Below the pieces are notes generated by a model. The model searched no databases, had not been told where the DNA came from, and saw only the letters and a program-made list of their open reading frames with translations. Made by a program: the position numbers and the translations under genes. Positions 20,118 to 30,470 of a DNA stretch of 64,000 bases are shown piece by piece (positions within the stretch are counted from its first letter, which is position 1; each line of letters begins with the position of its first letter). Source of the DNA: Labyrinthula sp. Ha (Eukaryota; Sar; Bigyra; Labyrinthulida; Labyrinthulaceae); the NCBI GenBank assembly GCA_015227615.1, contig JAALGZ010000036.1, positions 248,001 to 312,000 of the forward strand, written 5' to 3'.

Positions 20118-22961
20118 CTACCCGAGCTCCATATTTTGCTCGGGTAACAAGTGCATCATTCTTAGTGCGGGCTTTCCGATTAGGAAATAATCCCAATCCC
20201 CGGCCACTAATAGCACACGTTGCCCATGCACCTTCCGCCTCAGTTTACCATTTTTAAAGACGTTGAGGTCGATACGTCCAGCCTTGACAACAGGACTGAT
20301 CCTCCCGTTGGCAGAGGTCACCTGTCCCTCGGCATCCTTCACATCTTTGCAAAACCTCACGTGTTTGCCATAAGATGCTACTACGGCATCCGCCCCTGAG
20401 TCCATCATCGCGTCCTTGATTTCCTTGAACTCATGGTTGAACACCTGCATGCCTTCACAGGGTCTAGGACTCACCGACTTAGCAATGAAAGTCCTAACCA
20501 GAGGCGGTTTCTTGGTGGCGATGTATTGCACCTCACTCGAGTCGTCACTGAGGACTTCCCGTTTCGCCCTGGGTTTTTGGTTTAGCAAACTTGCTCTCTT
20601 GCGAGGAACATCAGCCAACCTAGGACAGTTCCGGGAATAATGGCCATACTCTTTACAGCGATAGCACTGGATCGTTGCCATATAGTTAGCATTCCCCTGT
20701 CCCTGCATTAGCTGCGCCTGCCTTTGCATAGCAAGTGCTTTCCTTTTCTTGCGCCTCTGCGATTTAGTTTCAGGGGGTCCGCTCCCCACAGCCAACGCGT
20801 TCGCACTTGTCGGCAAATAATCAGGCCCATATTGTGCCTTCTCGCCCCTATCAATGGCCGCTTGTCGCTGAGCTTCAAGGGCTCTCTGGAGAGCATGTAG
20901 CGTAGACAAAGGATTCACATTCGCCGAAATCTTATTAGCTATGATTTCCCTAGTCATCTGCATCTCCTTAGGGCATTTCTTCACGATCATCTCAAAGAGA
21001 TTAGCCTTTTCATGGTTATCAATACGCATAACGTATTGCTCTTTGATGACCTTTCGAATACTCCGGAAAAACTTTGTGAAGTTTTGTAACGAAGTGCCAC
21101 TGTTAGGCCACTTCAACTTCTCCAGAGCACTCATCGGTATATCCGTAGTTTCAGCAAGTAGCCTATCTCTACGCTCCCTTAATACCATTAGGATCTGAGT
21201 AAACTCTCCAGTTGGACACAGGTCATCCAAAAGGTTCCTATCCACGTAAAGTTCAGGCTTAAACATAGGATCCATCTTTTCAGCCGCTTCCGAAACATGA
21301 AGGAACTGGTTGATGGTCTCTATGGACATAGTCTCCGCCGTCAACAGTTGGGGTTTAGGATACCTTGGCCTACTATTAGACGTATTGCCTGAAGAGCTTG
21401 AAGACAATTTCATAACTAATGTCCTCAAGGTTTTATTCTCCGCAAACAACACATCCGTCGTTCTAGCCAAGTCCTTAAACTTCTCATTCAACTTGTACAT
21501 GGAGTTACTCATTATCGCCATGAACTCCGCACTATCCTGCGAATTAACATAATTCATTTTGATAATAGGATAGGCTCTATCCATTGCGTCACTCATGACC
21601 GGCCAATTGTCGAAGATGGACATATCCATTCCATCAAGTATACCTCGATGTTGTGGGTCATCTGTAGACAAGCAGATCTTAGGAACCGGATCCAATGTAT
21701 AAGGTTCCCTTCCACCTGTTTTCTGCTTTAAGAGAGCATGTCTAGCCAGCCTTTCATTCCGAGAAGCTCTAGCATTTATGGCGACTTCGGCGGCGTATTC
21801 TATCGCTTGCTGCTCAGGATTGAGCGACAACCAATTTTCCGTCATATCCTCGAAGTGCCTTCTCTCACGAATACTAAGAGGCTGTCTCTCCATGCTCTTA
21901 TGGTTCGTACTGATATTCGCACGGTCAATTGCGTTGACAACAGCGTCATACCATCTATCAGAACCATTATCTCTGGCCAGAGTGGTCAGGTTCATTGAGG
22001 CTCGTGCGCTTCGACGTGACGCGCCTCTACCTGTACGTATTCCTTCATTCACCTCCGGAATACGATTCCCATCCCTGTCAGGACCAACAGAACCTTCAAC
22101 CACGGATTCCTCGAAATCTACGACCTCTAAAGATCTAACAGATTCAGTCTCCATTGGTTGATACGCTTCAGCATCCCTCTCTCCATACCCAACGTTTGTC
22201 TCGACCTGAGTTTCCGCCACAAGGGCTTGCGTGTCCGGAGGATTCATCAATTGAGCAGAAGGTGCATTCATAGAATACGGAGGGGTAGAAGTAACAGATA
22301 CCGGCACTTGGGAGGATCCCAGAGGTACTCCAGTATCACGTCCCCTTGCTGCAGTAGCCCCAGAGACGTTACTCTGAGTTGAAGCCGCAACCCGCTCAAC
22401 AGGTCTAGAACTTCTGCCATCAGTTGTAGGAACAGTACTTGCCGCGGGGCGGGCAGGAATGGCCGCTGACGTAGCATCGCTGCTCGTCACCCCAGACACA
22501 CCATGACGAGTCACAGTGGTATTGCCCCCAGCTCTAGCTTGTGAGCCAGCAGGCAGCGGAGTAGTCTGTACTTCTTGTACTGCTGATCCAGTATTATCAG
22601 CCGCTGGAACGGTTTCTATATTTGTTTCAGCTGATTCCGCAGCTCTTACTCCTACAGGAGCGTTATGTGCTGACACAGATGTCGCTTGAGTGGCTTGATG
22701 CATACTCACTGGGACTGAACCAGCTCCTTGAGATGCGGCACTGGGCTCAGCTCCGGCAGTTATCCGAGATTGCGTTTGCGCACCCGTTACCGGATCTACG
22801 ATCGTGACCTCACGGTCCGATACACCCGAGGTAACCCGTTCTTGAGAACCCGTAACGTTACCTCCAACGACCTCCCTCACGGGAGTCTGTGCGGCGGCAG
22901 CTTGCCTCGCTGATCTGCGAGGTGGCTTTGCTGCGCCCTTATCACTTTTCTTTCCCGCCAT
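20118..22961 (-). CDS. Retroelement gag with zinc knuckle and aspartic protease
   Basis: A frame of 947 codons from the ATG at 22961, just inside the 5' LTR. The first third is low-complexity, rich in Ser, Thr, Ala and Val. The middle (about 380-720) is a likely capsid region. A CCHC zinc knuckle (CYRCKEYGHYSRNC) follows a KSQRRKKRKAL basic stretch. Near the C-terminus MMDSGADAVVAS is the active-site motif of a retropepsin-type protease. Having the protease in the gag frame rather than in pol is a known but less common layout. The protein is long for a Ty3/gypsy gag because of the N-terminal low-complexity region. Confidence 0.88.
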   Translation of the reverse strand: MAGKKSDKGAAKPPRRSARQAAAAQTPVREVVGGNVTGSQERVTSGVSDREVTIVDPVTGAQTQSRITAGAEPSAASQGAGSVPVSMHQATQATSVSAHNAPVGVRAAESAETNIETVPAADNTGSAVQEVQTTPLPAGSQARAGGNTTVTRHGVSGVTSSDATSAAIPARPAASTVPTTDGRSSRPVERVAASTQSNVSGATAARGRDTGVPLGSSQVPVSVTSTPPYSMNAPSAQLMNPPDTQALVAETQVETNVGYGERDAEAYQPMETESVRSLEVVDFEESVVEGSVGPDRDGNRIPEVNEGIRTGRGASRRSARASMNLTTLARDNGSDRWYDAVVNAIDRANISTNHKSMERQPLSIRERRHFEDMTENWLSLNPEQQAIEYAAEVAINARASRNERLARHALLKQKTGGREPYTLDPVPKICLSTDDPQHRGILDGMDMSIFDNWPVMSDAMDRAYPIIKMNYVNSQDSAEFMAIMSNSMYKLNEKFKDLARTTDVLFAENKTLRTLVMKLSSSSSGNTSNSRPRYPKPQLLTAETMSIETINQFLHVSEAAEKMDPMFKPELYVDRNLLDDLCPTGEFTQILMVLRERRDRLLAETTDIPMSALEKLKWPNSGTSLQNFTKFFRSIRKVIKEQYVMRIDNHEKANLFEMIVKKCPKEMQMTREIIANKISANVNPLSTLHALQRALEAQRQAAIDRGEKAQYGPDYLPTSANALAVGSGPPETKSQRRKKRKALAMQRQAQLMQGQGNANYMATIQCYRCKEYGHYSRNCPRLADVPRKRASLLNQKPRAKREVLSDDSSEVQYIATKKPPLVRTFIAKSVSPRPCEGMQVFNHEFKEIKDAMMDSGADAVVASYGKHVRFCKDVKDAEGQVTSANGRISPVVKAGRIDLNVFKNGKLRRKVHGQRVLLVAGDWDYFLIGKPALRMMHLLPEQNMELG

Positions 22962-22981
22962 CTGAGGAATTGTTATAACAA

Positions 22982-23473
22982 TTTGTACACTCGGTAAACC
23001 CTCGAGCGTTCAGACGTATGAGAACGTGCTACCACAGTAGAACGACTGCGTTCTACGTCTCTCTGTATCCAAAGTAACTATTGGATACAACTAGATCGCT
23101 CTTATTGCTAAGGGATCTATCCACAGACTTTGTAAGGGCTCTCTTCAAGCCACAAACTCCGATACTATGCTAAGTATCAATGCAATAAACTCACAAGGCG
23201 TTGTTAACACTCAGGGGTTTCTGCACTTATCGAAAACTGTGTCTTAGACGAAAATCTATGAAGTTTTCAAAATGTTGTTATTATCTATTAACTCTATTTC
23301 TAATCGCCCAAAATACATATGTGATATTTATTCTACTTACAATTATTCTATAGGTCTTCAATTAACTTACACAAGTAACCATACTGTTGACAATAACTCA
23401 AATACTGTATATGTTATACGAAGTTAGTTAAATAACCCAAGTTATCTGAAACGTTACTAATTAAACATACACA
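22982..23473 (-). repeat. 5' LTR of the retroelement
   Basis: This copy matches 13675-14166 except for one base. Inside it on the element strand is the palindrome TTGTTATAACAA and then the gag ATG. I do not see an obvious tRNA-complementary primer site in that short leader. Confidence 0.93.
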
Positions 23474-23599
23474 CATCCAAGAAATGATTTGCTTAAATCA
23501 ACAAAAGATACTGGAAATATTATTATTTACTTTAGTCAAATTTTGGAAAACCTGGTAATGGAAATTAATGTTACTTTAAGTGTATATCTTAAACATGCG

Positions 23600-23660
23600 C
23601 GTTCTGTTTCTAAACTTCACTGAACACAAAATATATCTTCAACGGACAGAAAATACAGAA
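23600..23660 (+). promoter_or_regulatory. Conserved leader upstream of B2
   Basis: Counterpart of 5705-5760. It has the same CTTCACTGAACACAAAATA and TTCAACGGACAGA blocks at the same distance from the ATG. It lies just outside the retroelement, so the insertion left B2's own leader in place. Confidence 0.6.
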
Positions 23661-23680
23661 GAAAAAGTTAAACGTTGAGA

Positions 23681-24079
23681 ATGAAAATAATGGATAAACT
23701 AAATTTAAAATTATTAGAGAAAGATTTAGTCAAGAAGAAAGAGTGTATATTTGACTCTAATGTTGGACTTCTCAATGTAAAGAACTTGACAATAAAAGAT
23801 CAAGGATATTTTGTCCAAAATGAATTAACGGAATTGCGTATTAGCTTACAACAGAGCGATCCGCAGATATCTCCACACAAGAGAGAGAAAACATTTAAAA
23901 AGAAATTGTTCAAGAACTCCAGGTGGCTAGAAATGGTAGAAGCAAAAAACAGAAAAGATATGTCTCTAGAAAACTTTGAACCAAAGAAAAGGAAGGATCA
24001 GTTTCCTCAATCTGAACCTCAAAGAAAAAAGCGGCGACTGGTAAGAAGAAATGCTGCATGTCAAGATGAAGCCAATTGA
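23681..24079 (+). CDS. Family B small basic protein, copy 2 (B2)
   Basis: The product is 132 aa from the ATG at 23681. This start was chosen because it aligns with the MKIM start of B1 and gives the same length. Basic clusters (HKREK, EPKKRKD, QRKKRRLVRRNAA) match those of B1 in position. There is no recognised domain. The 3' region after the stop is also similar to that after B1. The retroelement's LTR ends about 200 bp upstream, beyond the conserved leader, so expression could be altered by the LTR but the gene is not interrupted. Confidence 0.75.
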   Translation: MKIMDKLNLKLLEKDLVKKKECIFDSNVGLLNVKNLTIKDQGYFVQNELTELRISLQQSDPQISPHKREKTFKKKLFKNSRWLEMVEAKNRKDMSLENFEPKKRKDQFPQSEPQRKKRRLVRRNAACQDEAN

Positions 24080-24212
24080 TCAATAACAAAATTTAAGCAC
24101 GTGTAAAACTTGACACTTTGCACAATATAGAATGTACCTTGTTTGTAAAGAGTTTGTTATTTATTACGTGACTTGTGAGAACTGTTCTTTCATCTAAGGT
24201 GATCATTTCATT

Positions 24213-25304
24213 TCAGGTTTCAAAGATCTTTGGATCTCTTTTTGCTTGCTCTAGCTCTATATCTTCAGATAAGTTTCTGATTTCCATTTCAGTCTGGTCT
24301 TCAATAACTTCGTTCTCTACAACCTCAAATGTATCTCCCATCTCTTGCTCGTTAGAAGAACTCTGCATCTTTCTTAGATATATAATTCCAAACACAGAAG
24401 CAGCTGCCAAGAAACTAATTGAATACAACCCCTCCCTTCTGTTAGAACTCTTCGTGTCAAGAAAAGAAAGTTGTTCGTTCGACTCTGCGAGAACAGAAGA
24501 AACCCATTGTTCTACTTTTTGAACATTAGTAAAAACAGATGGTGCATATGGATGTGCACAGCCATGTGGACCAAAGGATACAATACCAACTTGAGCATCA
24601 TTTTCTGGAGACTCACTGTCATCTACAACAAGAAGTGGACCCCCTGAATCTCCATAGCAAGGACCAGAATCAACCTGAAACCCACACCATACTCTTGAAT
24701 CCTTCAAAACATTTTCAATTAAAAAAACTTGTTGTTCCTGATCTTCGAAATCAAGGTCTAATTCCTCACTACCAAAATATTCACTCCAAAACATCTTACA
24801 TTCATCAAGTTCTACTTTCTTTAAATCAGCTTCCATAAGTACAGGTGATGGCATTGGCCATAGACGCGAGAAGACACGTTTTCCAAACCCAATAATCCTT
24901 AAGTCAGTTGACTGAACACCTTGCTCCTCACGTATAAACTTCACAACTTGAGGGACAAAGTTTCCTTTTCTTGAAAACGGTTTTTTATTCAACCTTATAA
25001 TGGCTATATCAAATATGTTCAATTCTTCATCATAATCAGGATGAATAAATACATCCATTGCCAAATATGCAGCATGTGGTTGGTTTAAATCTGTCCTATC
25101 AGTGATACCAATCTTAACATATAGTGGGAGAGTTCCTTTAGTATCTTTGCCTTGATAAAAGCAGTGTGCTGCAGATATTACAAAAGTAGGTGAGATTAAG
25201 GTACCACCACAGTTTCCATTGTGAAGTTGTATGAACACAAAGTAGGGGTAGCGGGATTTCTTTGCTGTTCTTCCTCCGATGATGTATGTGTCAAATCTAG
25301 ACAT
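24213..25304 (-). CDS. Trypsin-like serine protease with C-terminal membrane anchor
   Basis: The product is 363 aa with an S1 (chymotrypsin-fold) domain at about 8-275. The catalytic triad is visible: His in VISAAHC, Asp in DIAIIRL and Ser in CYGDSGGPLL, and the mature-type N-terminus IIGGR is present. A hydrophobic segment at about 293-312 (ISFLAAASVFGIIYL) is followed by an acidic 45-residue tail, so the protein looks anchored by its C-terminus. Oddly, only seven residues (MSRFDTY) precede IIGG: there is no signal peptide or propeptide, and no Arg or Lys directly before IIGG. An upstream exon is possible; a 31-nt stretch GTATATATC...CCCCAG lies just before the ATG and has intron-like ends, but no upstream ATG is evident. 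Substrates are unknown. Confidence 0.85.
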   Translation of the reverse strand: MSRFDTYIIGGRTAKKSRYPYFVFIQLHNGNCGGTLISPTFVISAAHCFYQGKDTKGTLPLYVKIGITDRTDLNQPHAAYLAMDVFIHPDYDEELNIFDIAIIRLNKKPFSRKGNFVPQVVKFIREEQGVQSTDLRIIGFGKRVFSRLWPMPSPVLMEADLKKVELDECKMFWSEYFGSEELDLDFEDQEQQVFLIENVLKDSRVWCGFQVDSGPCYGDSGGPLLVVDDSESPENDAQVGIVSFGPHGCAHPYAPSVFTNVQKVEQWVSSVLAESNEQLSFLDTKSSNRREGLYSISFLAAASVFGIIYLRKMQSSSNEQEMGDTFEVVENEVIEDQTEMEIRNLSEDIELEQAKRDPKIFET

Positions 25305-25309
25305 TATTT

Positions 25310-28300
25310 GAACTGGGGAAAGGTAGGAAAGAAAGATATATACATATTTTGTTTGGAAATGGTATTGTATTCTGTATTGTATATGTTAATTAGATGGTTT
25401 TTAGCACCAAAACTAAGAAATAGTGCAACAATTGAGGACAATAGTTTTAATACCATCGTTTTTGATATTTTAGTTTTAGTTACAATTTAATGTTCTTTTT
25501 ACACAGTTTTGCGTAGTTTTTATACCTTTATTGTTAAATACCCCATACAGGAAGTTTATGCAAATATCAAATTGGCTGTCTACAATAATACTAAACTGGG
25601 AACCTATTACTTCATTTTTCCGTGCCCTTCTTGTAAGCAAGAAGATATATTGGTTTGAACGCGTTTTCCTTTAGCTGTTTGTCTAAGGGAAAGCAGGTGT
25701 TTGCTGTGGTATTAAATCACAAAGATGACTTACACTGTGCTCTTACACAGGTAAATACTTGTCCTTCATTAAGTATCGTTTGAGCTGAGATATTAAGAGC
25801 ACTGTGCTCACTTGAGATTTGTATTATATAAAACCAAGCTAAAGTTCCAATTCACAAAGACATTATGTGGCTTCTATTCGTAGTAAAGTAATGATCCGTT
25901 TAACTCCACAAACGTGTTAACTTACCAGGCGGTGATCCCTCGAATTGTACCGAAATGATGAACAGGAACAAATGTTTCCATTCATGGTGAAGATACTTGA
26001 AACATTAAGATCAAGTTTTCTGCTTGCAGCATCTCTATGTGCTATGAATCAACTCTCACACACGAATGACGTCACAAATTCTTATGGACACTCAACTGAT
26101 TCTTATGGAGTTTCCAAGAAGTATGAGTTTAGTGGAAATGTCTCCCAGGTACATTGACTCGTAGCTGAGAAGTCCTGACCACTTCTCCAAGAAAGTGGTT
26201 ATAGAACTTAATTTATTATTTTTTTTCAAAAGTCCTCATTAGGATTATATATCCGTACAAATAGAATGACACCACGTACACCATGCTTAGTATTGAGTTT
26301 TCATGACCATATCGCTTTTGGTAAATATTTAGTATCTCAGAATGAGAATTCTTACAGGAAATTAGGCGTATAACCCCTTCCCTGAAATGTTCAAGGCAAG
26401 TCTAAGACTTTCTTGTGAGGCACTTTTAAGAATTCTTCATGGTCTCCTAAAGTGTGTAAGATATCTCAAGACAATTTGTTTAAGTCACCTTCCGTTTCAA
26501 AATATATTTTTTGCAGACCAAATTCTAATACAATCCCACTCGGATTTGCTCAAATTTCTTGGAAAATTTGTTGGTGACCTGTCGCCACGTTGTCACTTAA
26601 AAGGGAAACTTGTGCATGGGTTATTAAGAAGTGAAAGGAAACATAAACTGCTCTATCCTTCTACACCTAAATTTTGTCTCTTGCAATTTCATATAAAAAT
26701 GTGACACATTAATTAGAAGGTAGAACTCAATTAGATTTGATGATCGAACCATTTTCACCCCAATTGCACCATAGGATCTTGAATGTTTTTGGAAAATGGT
26801 AAGCTCTATAATTTCTGCAACAGCTACCATATGACATAGTCTTGGGAGTTTCCACTCTACTCTGTTGTTCAGCTTAAAGGAGTCATTGTTAAAATATTTT
26901 CATCATAATATAAAGCAGCTTGTAGCATTTCAGGTGAGACATTGTACAATGAATCTTAGTCATTGCGCTTAACAAGAGAGCAAAGATTTGTTCTCAAGTG
27001 CTACCTTTGACATTTTAACTCCGATATTTGGTTTTCTTAGTTTGCAGTGGGTTTGCCATTTAGCTAACTTTTCAGCCTATAGAGGGTATTTAACTTGAAG
27101 ATAGACATTGAGCTTCACAAAATTTATCTTTAATCGGTTCATAAATTTTTTGTTTCTGATTATCAATAGGAGAGTTGAGATCTTGATTTGTATCAAATGA
27201 TTCTGAGTGTATTCTGATTATCATTTTATCATCTATGTAAGACTGACCCTCAGCACACTGGACTAAACCGCCGAAGAACATAAATTTTATTTATGCATCA
27301 CATAACAGTCCATTAAAAAGGCCACATTGTCTGGGAATAACCCGGTAATTGCATGCAGTAGGATCATATGCACTGTATTTTGAAGAGTTTCATACGGTGG
27401 CAAAATGAAATATAAATTTTTGGCCGCTGGGCTCAATGCCGCGAGGTTCAATTAATTATTGATAAGCAATTGATTATGAATAATCAATCTGCATGGTTAG
27501 GGAATCGTCAGAATCAACTAATGAGAAAAATATGGGCGAAACTTAGGTTGATTAACTATCAATAAATCAAATCCAATCCTTAACTATAAGAAACTAAGGT
27601 CTTGAAAATGTCTTATAGCAGCAATTTCTCATTGACGGAAAATTGCCATTGTGTCACTAGAGATCCATTAAGAAATGATATCTGGGATGAAGTCACCAGA
27701 ACAATTCACCTATTGCAAATTAAGTCAATCTTAAGTTATTCGTTAGTTTTAAGAGGGCAATGGTCTGGGCATTTTTATCTAGTTATATATCAATATTTGA
27801 CCGAGAAACTCCCCTTGCAATATATCTGAAGTTAAAAGCTCCTTTTTGCTTAAAATGATAGTTATAATGGATATGACCCACACGGGTTCTAATTACTAAT
27901 CTATTCTATAGCCTAATGAGAAATTAGATAGAACCTCTCAAGTACTGCATCATTATATTTGCTTTAAATCTCTTAAGAAACTAATAAAGTACCCTTATGT
28001 AGGTATATTGACGTTCTCCTCTTTCAGTGATAAGTAACTTCGGGTTGCACTCACCTTCAACCTCTTGCAGATTTAAACCTACAGCACCTAGTGTGATAAT
28101 CGATATTAAATTATTTTCAACAACATATGCAAAGGAAAAATATTCTGTGATAAACTCATATTCAGGTGAATGAACCGATCTTTTTCCCGTAAGCACTTGC
28201 AGTAAGGCTTAACTATACCTTATGTTTACAGATGTGAAATAAGAAAATATAGCAAGTATTGTGCATAAACGTAACTACAATACCATATTCTAGTTATCAT

Positions 28301-29290
28301 CCTGCTCTTTATCATCTTCATGATTTTGTATGATCATTTTCACCATCTCTTATCTAAAGATATGTCTATGAGTGCTTATAGCCCATGTATAGCTAGATAC
28401 GCTACCAAAGACGTTGTGAACAATGACACTCTTTTCCATAAATGTTAGTACATAGACTTATAACCAATTTTAGTTAATACTTATAAAAACTAATATTCTT
28501 TAATATTTTTATTAACGCAGATTTGTGATCCTACTCTTGCTGGAATTTTATACTATTGAGAGAGGTTGAGCAGTACTAATAGATTTTGCAATCAGTTATA
28601 AATTAGGCCCATGCCAGAGCGAATGTCATAAGATTTTAGCAATTGTGTAAGGTTCATTACAAAAAAACAGTAAATTTTAAGACTGTGTGTGTATTTGACT
28701 GTGATTTTTAGCAATATAGTGACCATTTGAAATTTAATCTGATTCAAATTGTATATTGTTTGCTGAGCCCATATAAACGAGTCGTACCTGACAAATGATA
28801 TCCCCACTTGAAACATATACAATGTTTTATTGCCCCGGTATTAAGTATATTATTTATTCTTATGAATACACATTTAATCGATCTCTGGTGTGAACAAACT
28901 AGTGACAAGCTTACTGCATTGTTCAACTGAGTTCTAGCCACTAGTAGCAAGCCATTTTCTACTCGAGTAGTTGTATCGCTAGCTTCCAAGTAAGATTTGA
29001 TTTGAGTTAAAAAACAATTCATATTTATTTTAATAAGCGCCATTGTGAATCTTATTCTGATTTTTACTGTTTCGGGGGTATTATTAATCCTGAACAAATA
29101 GAGTTCTTACCACACCTTTCTTCCTCCGAAGTGTTTTTCCAGATATTTTATCCAATTATATACAATAAATATGATATAATAATTAGATATATCTATTTGA
29201 TATGATATTTATTTCCTTATTCAGTTTCCATACAGGAATCTAACACCTCAAACGTTTACTCTTACAGATTTTGCCTAATCTATTGCTTAT
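25310..29290. other. Gene-poor stretch
   Basis: About 4 kb with no secure gene. It holds dispersed-repeat copy 2 (about 27130-27600). Short frames near 25972-26157, 26387-26704 and 28744-29097 were looked at and not accepted. Confidence 0.55.
27130..27600 (-). repeat. Dispersed repeat, copy 2 (inverted)
   Basis: The reverse complement aligns with about 1190-1640. Shared blocks include GGATT at the edge, CAATTGCTTATCAATAAT, CACCGTATG, TTTATGTTC with CGGCGGTTTA, and GATAAT or GATAAA with ATCAGAAT. Several differences show that the copies are old. Confidence 0.6.
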
Positions 29291-29291
29291 A

Positions 29292-29310
29292 ACAATATTG
29301 TGTTACCCTA
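29292..29310 (+). promoter_or_regulatory. Possible promoter element of the TBC gene
   Basis: ACAATATTGTGTTAC, about 65 bp before the ATG at 29373, matches 11 of 15 positions of the shared motif found upstream of three other genes (sense form ACAGTGTTGCATTAC). It is the weakest member of the set. Confidence 0.3.
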
Positions 29311-29372
29311 GATTAATCCATTTTTCGATTAATTTGTCAGCGGCGAAAAACACATCTGGGAGAAGTAAGGAA

Positions 29373-30470
29373 ATGAAGGTGGAGTATCAGCAAGAAAAGA
29401 AAATGTTAACATCCCCAGCAATTCTTTCGTACAGTGAGCAAAAACGAGAGCTCAGTTTTGAATTCTTTTTTTCAACAACTTCCTTGGACATAAAGAAACT
29501 TGCTAAGCATTCTTGGACGGGAATTCCCTCTCATTTTCGTGCAGAGACATGGAGACTTCTTTGTAACTATTATACAAAGAATGAGCTCTCTCCTGATAAC
29601 AGAAAACAAACGATGAAGCGTAAGAGAGATGAATATACTAGAAACGTTAAGTTATTCTATGAAGACATTGGAATCTCAGCTGATTCGGTTCCAAAGAAAA
29701 ACAGTAAGAATGACATTACAAACTTCAAGGACTTTAGACAGATATTGCTTGATCTCCCAAGAACACATCCTGGAATTCCACTGTTCAGTCATCCAAAAGT
29801 TTTGAAATCCTTCGAAAGAATCTTATACCTTTGGGCGCTGAAGCATCCAACCTGTGGCTACGTCCAAGGAATGAATGACGTTCTTTCTCCTTTTTATCTC
29901 GTCTTCCTTGCTGAAAAAGTATCAGCTGGTGAAGTTAATGATATTCTTTCCTTTGATATCTCAAACCTTCCCGAAAATTTACTAAAAGAGGTTGAAGCTG
30001 ACTCTTTTATTTGTTTAAACTATCTCTTAGAGAAGATAGAAGACCATTATACAGTTGAACAACCTGGTTTGATAGCAATGAATATTACATTAGAAGAAAC
30101 AATTAAACGAATTGATCATGATTTGTACATTCACTTTCAACGGCTAGAAGTTGATTTTTTGCAGTTTTCTTTTCGTTGGTTTAATTGCCTACTAATAAGA
30201 GAGTTAAAACTCACTGAGATAATTAGGCTTTGGGATACTTGTTTGAGTGAGGAAGATGGTTTTAAAGGGTTTTATGTGCACATAGCCGCTGCCTTGTTAG
30301 TAACGTTTTCGCCTAGGTTGCAGTCTATGGATTTTCAGGACCTGATGGTATTCTTACAGGATTTACCGACGAGTTCATGGACGGAAAAAGAGATTGAGGA
30401 GTTGCTAGGGCAGGCTTTTATTCTACATGAATTGTTTAAAGATTCTCCTGGACATTTAAAGAATAGATGA
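29373..30470 (+). CDS. TBC-domain Rab GTPase-activating protein (TBC1D22/Gyp1 type)
   Basis: The product is 365 aa from the first ATG of the frame at 29373. The TBC domain fills about residues 50-350. Both catalytic fingers are visible: Arg in ILLDLPRTHP and Gln in GYVQGMNDV. The blocks FERILYLWALKHP, EADSFICLNYLLEKIEDHYT, QPGL, FQRLEVDFLQFSFRWFNCLLIREL, IRLWDTCLSE and the end LLGQAFILHELFKDSPGH follow human TBC1D22 and yeast Gyp1 closely. These proteins switch off Rab1/Ypt1-type GTPases at the Golgi; the exact Rab here is inferred. The TGA ends at 30470 and the stop of the convergent polyprenyl synthase gene starts at 30471, so the two transcripts must overlap at their 3' ends. Confidence 0.92.
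   Translation: MKVEYQQEKKMLTSPAILSYSEQKRELSFEFFFSTTSLDIKKLAKHSWTGIPSHFRAETWRLLCNYYTKNELSPDNRKQTMKRKRDEYTRNVKLFYEDIGISADSVPKKNSKNDITNFKDFRQILLDLPRTHPGIPLFSHPKVLKSFERILYLWALKHPTCGYVQGMNDVLSPFYLVFLAEKVSAGEVNDILSFDISNLPENLLKEVEADSFICLNYLLEKIEDHYTVEQPGLIAMNITLEETIKRIDHDLYIHFQRLEVDFLQFSFRWFNCLLIRELKLTEIIRLWDTCLSEEDGFKGFYVHIAAALLVTFSPRLQSMDFQDLMVFLQDLPTSSWTEKEIEELLGQAFILHELFKDSPGHLKNR

Larger units (their letters stand above)
13675..23473 (-). mobile_element. Ty3/gypsy-type LTR retroelement with MT-A70 ORF
   Basis: This is a virus-like element of the Ty3/gypsy (Metaviridae) kind. It has 490-492-bp LTRs, a purine-rich tract beside the 3' LTR and three long ORFs in the order gag-protease, RT-RNase H-integrase, then an accessory ORF with chromodomain, SANT/Myb-like and MT-A70 methyltransferase domains. 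The domain order (RT, RNase H, integrase) excludes the Ty1/copia type. CATC stands directly before it (13671-13674) and directly after it (23474-23477), a likely target-site duplication. The LTRs differ at one of about 490 positions, so the insertion is young, and the element looks whole. It is visibly richer in G+C than its surroundings. It sits between A2 and B2. Confidence 0.93.

Noticed and set aside
14150-22913. Many frames of 60-173 codons on both strands within the retroelement
   Set aside because: They overlap gag, pol and ORF3 in other frames and have no independent motifs.
25972-26157. 61-aa frame with a signal-peptide-like start (MFPFMVKILETLRSSFLLAASLC)
   Set aside because: Very short, no homologue recognised, ends in unremarkable DNA; such frames are expected by chance in AT-rich sequence.
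26387-26704. 105-aa frame with ATG
   Set aside because: No motif, no paralogue and composition like the noncoding flanks.
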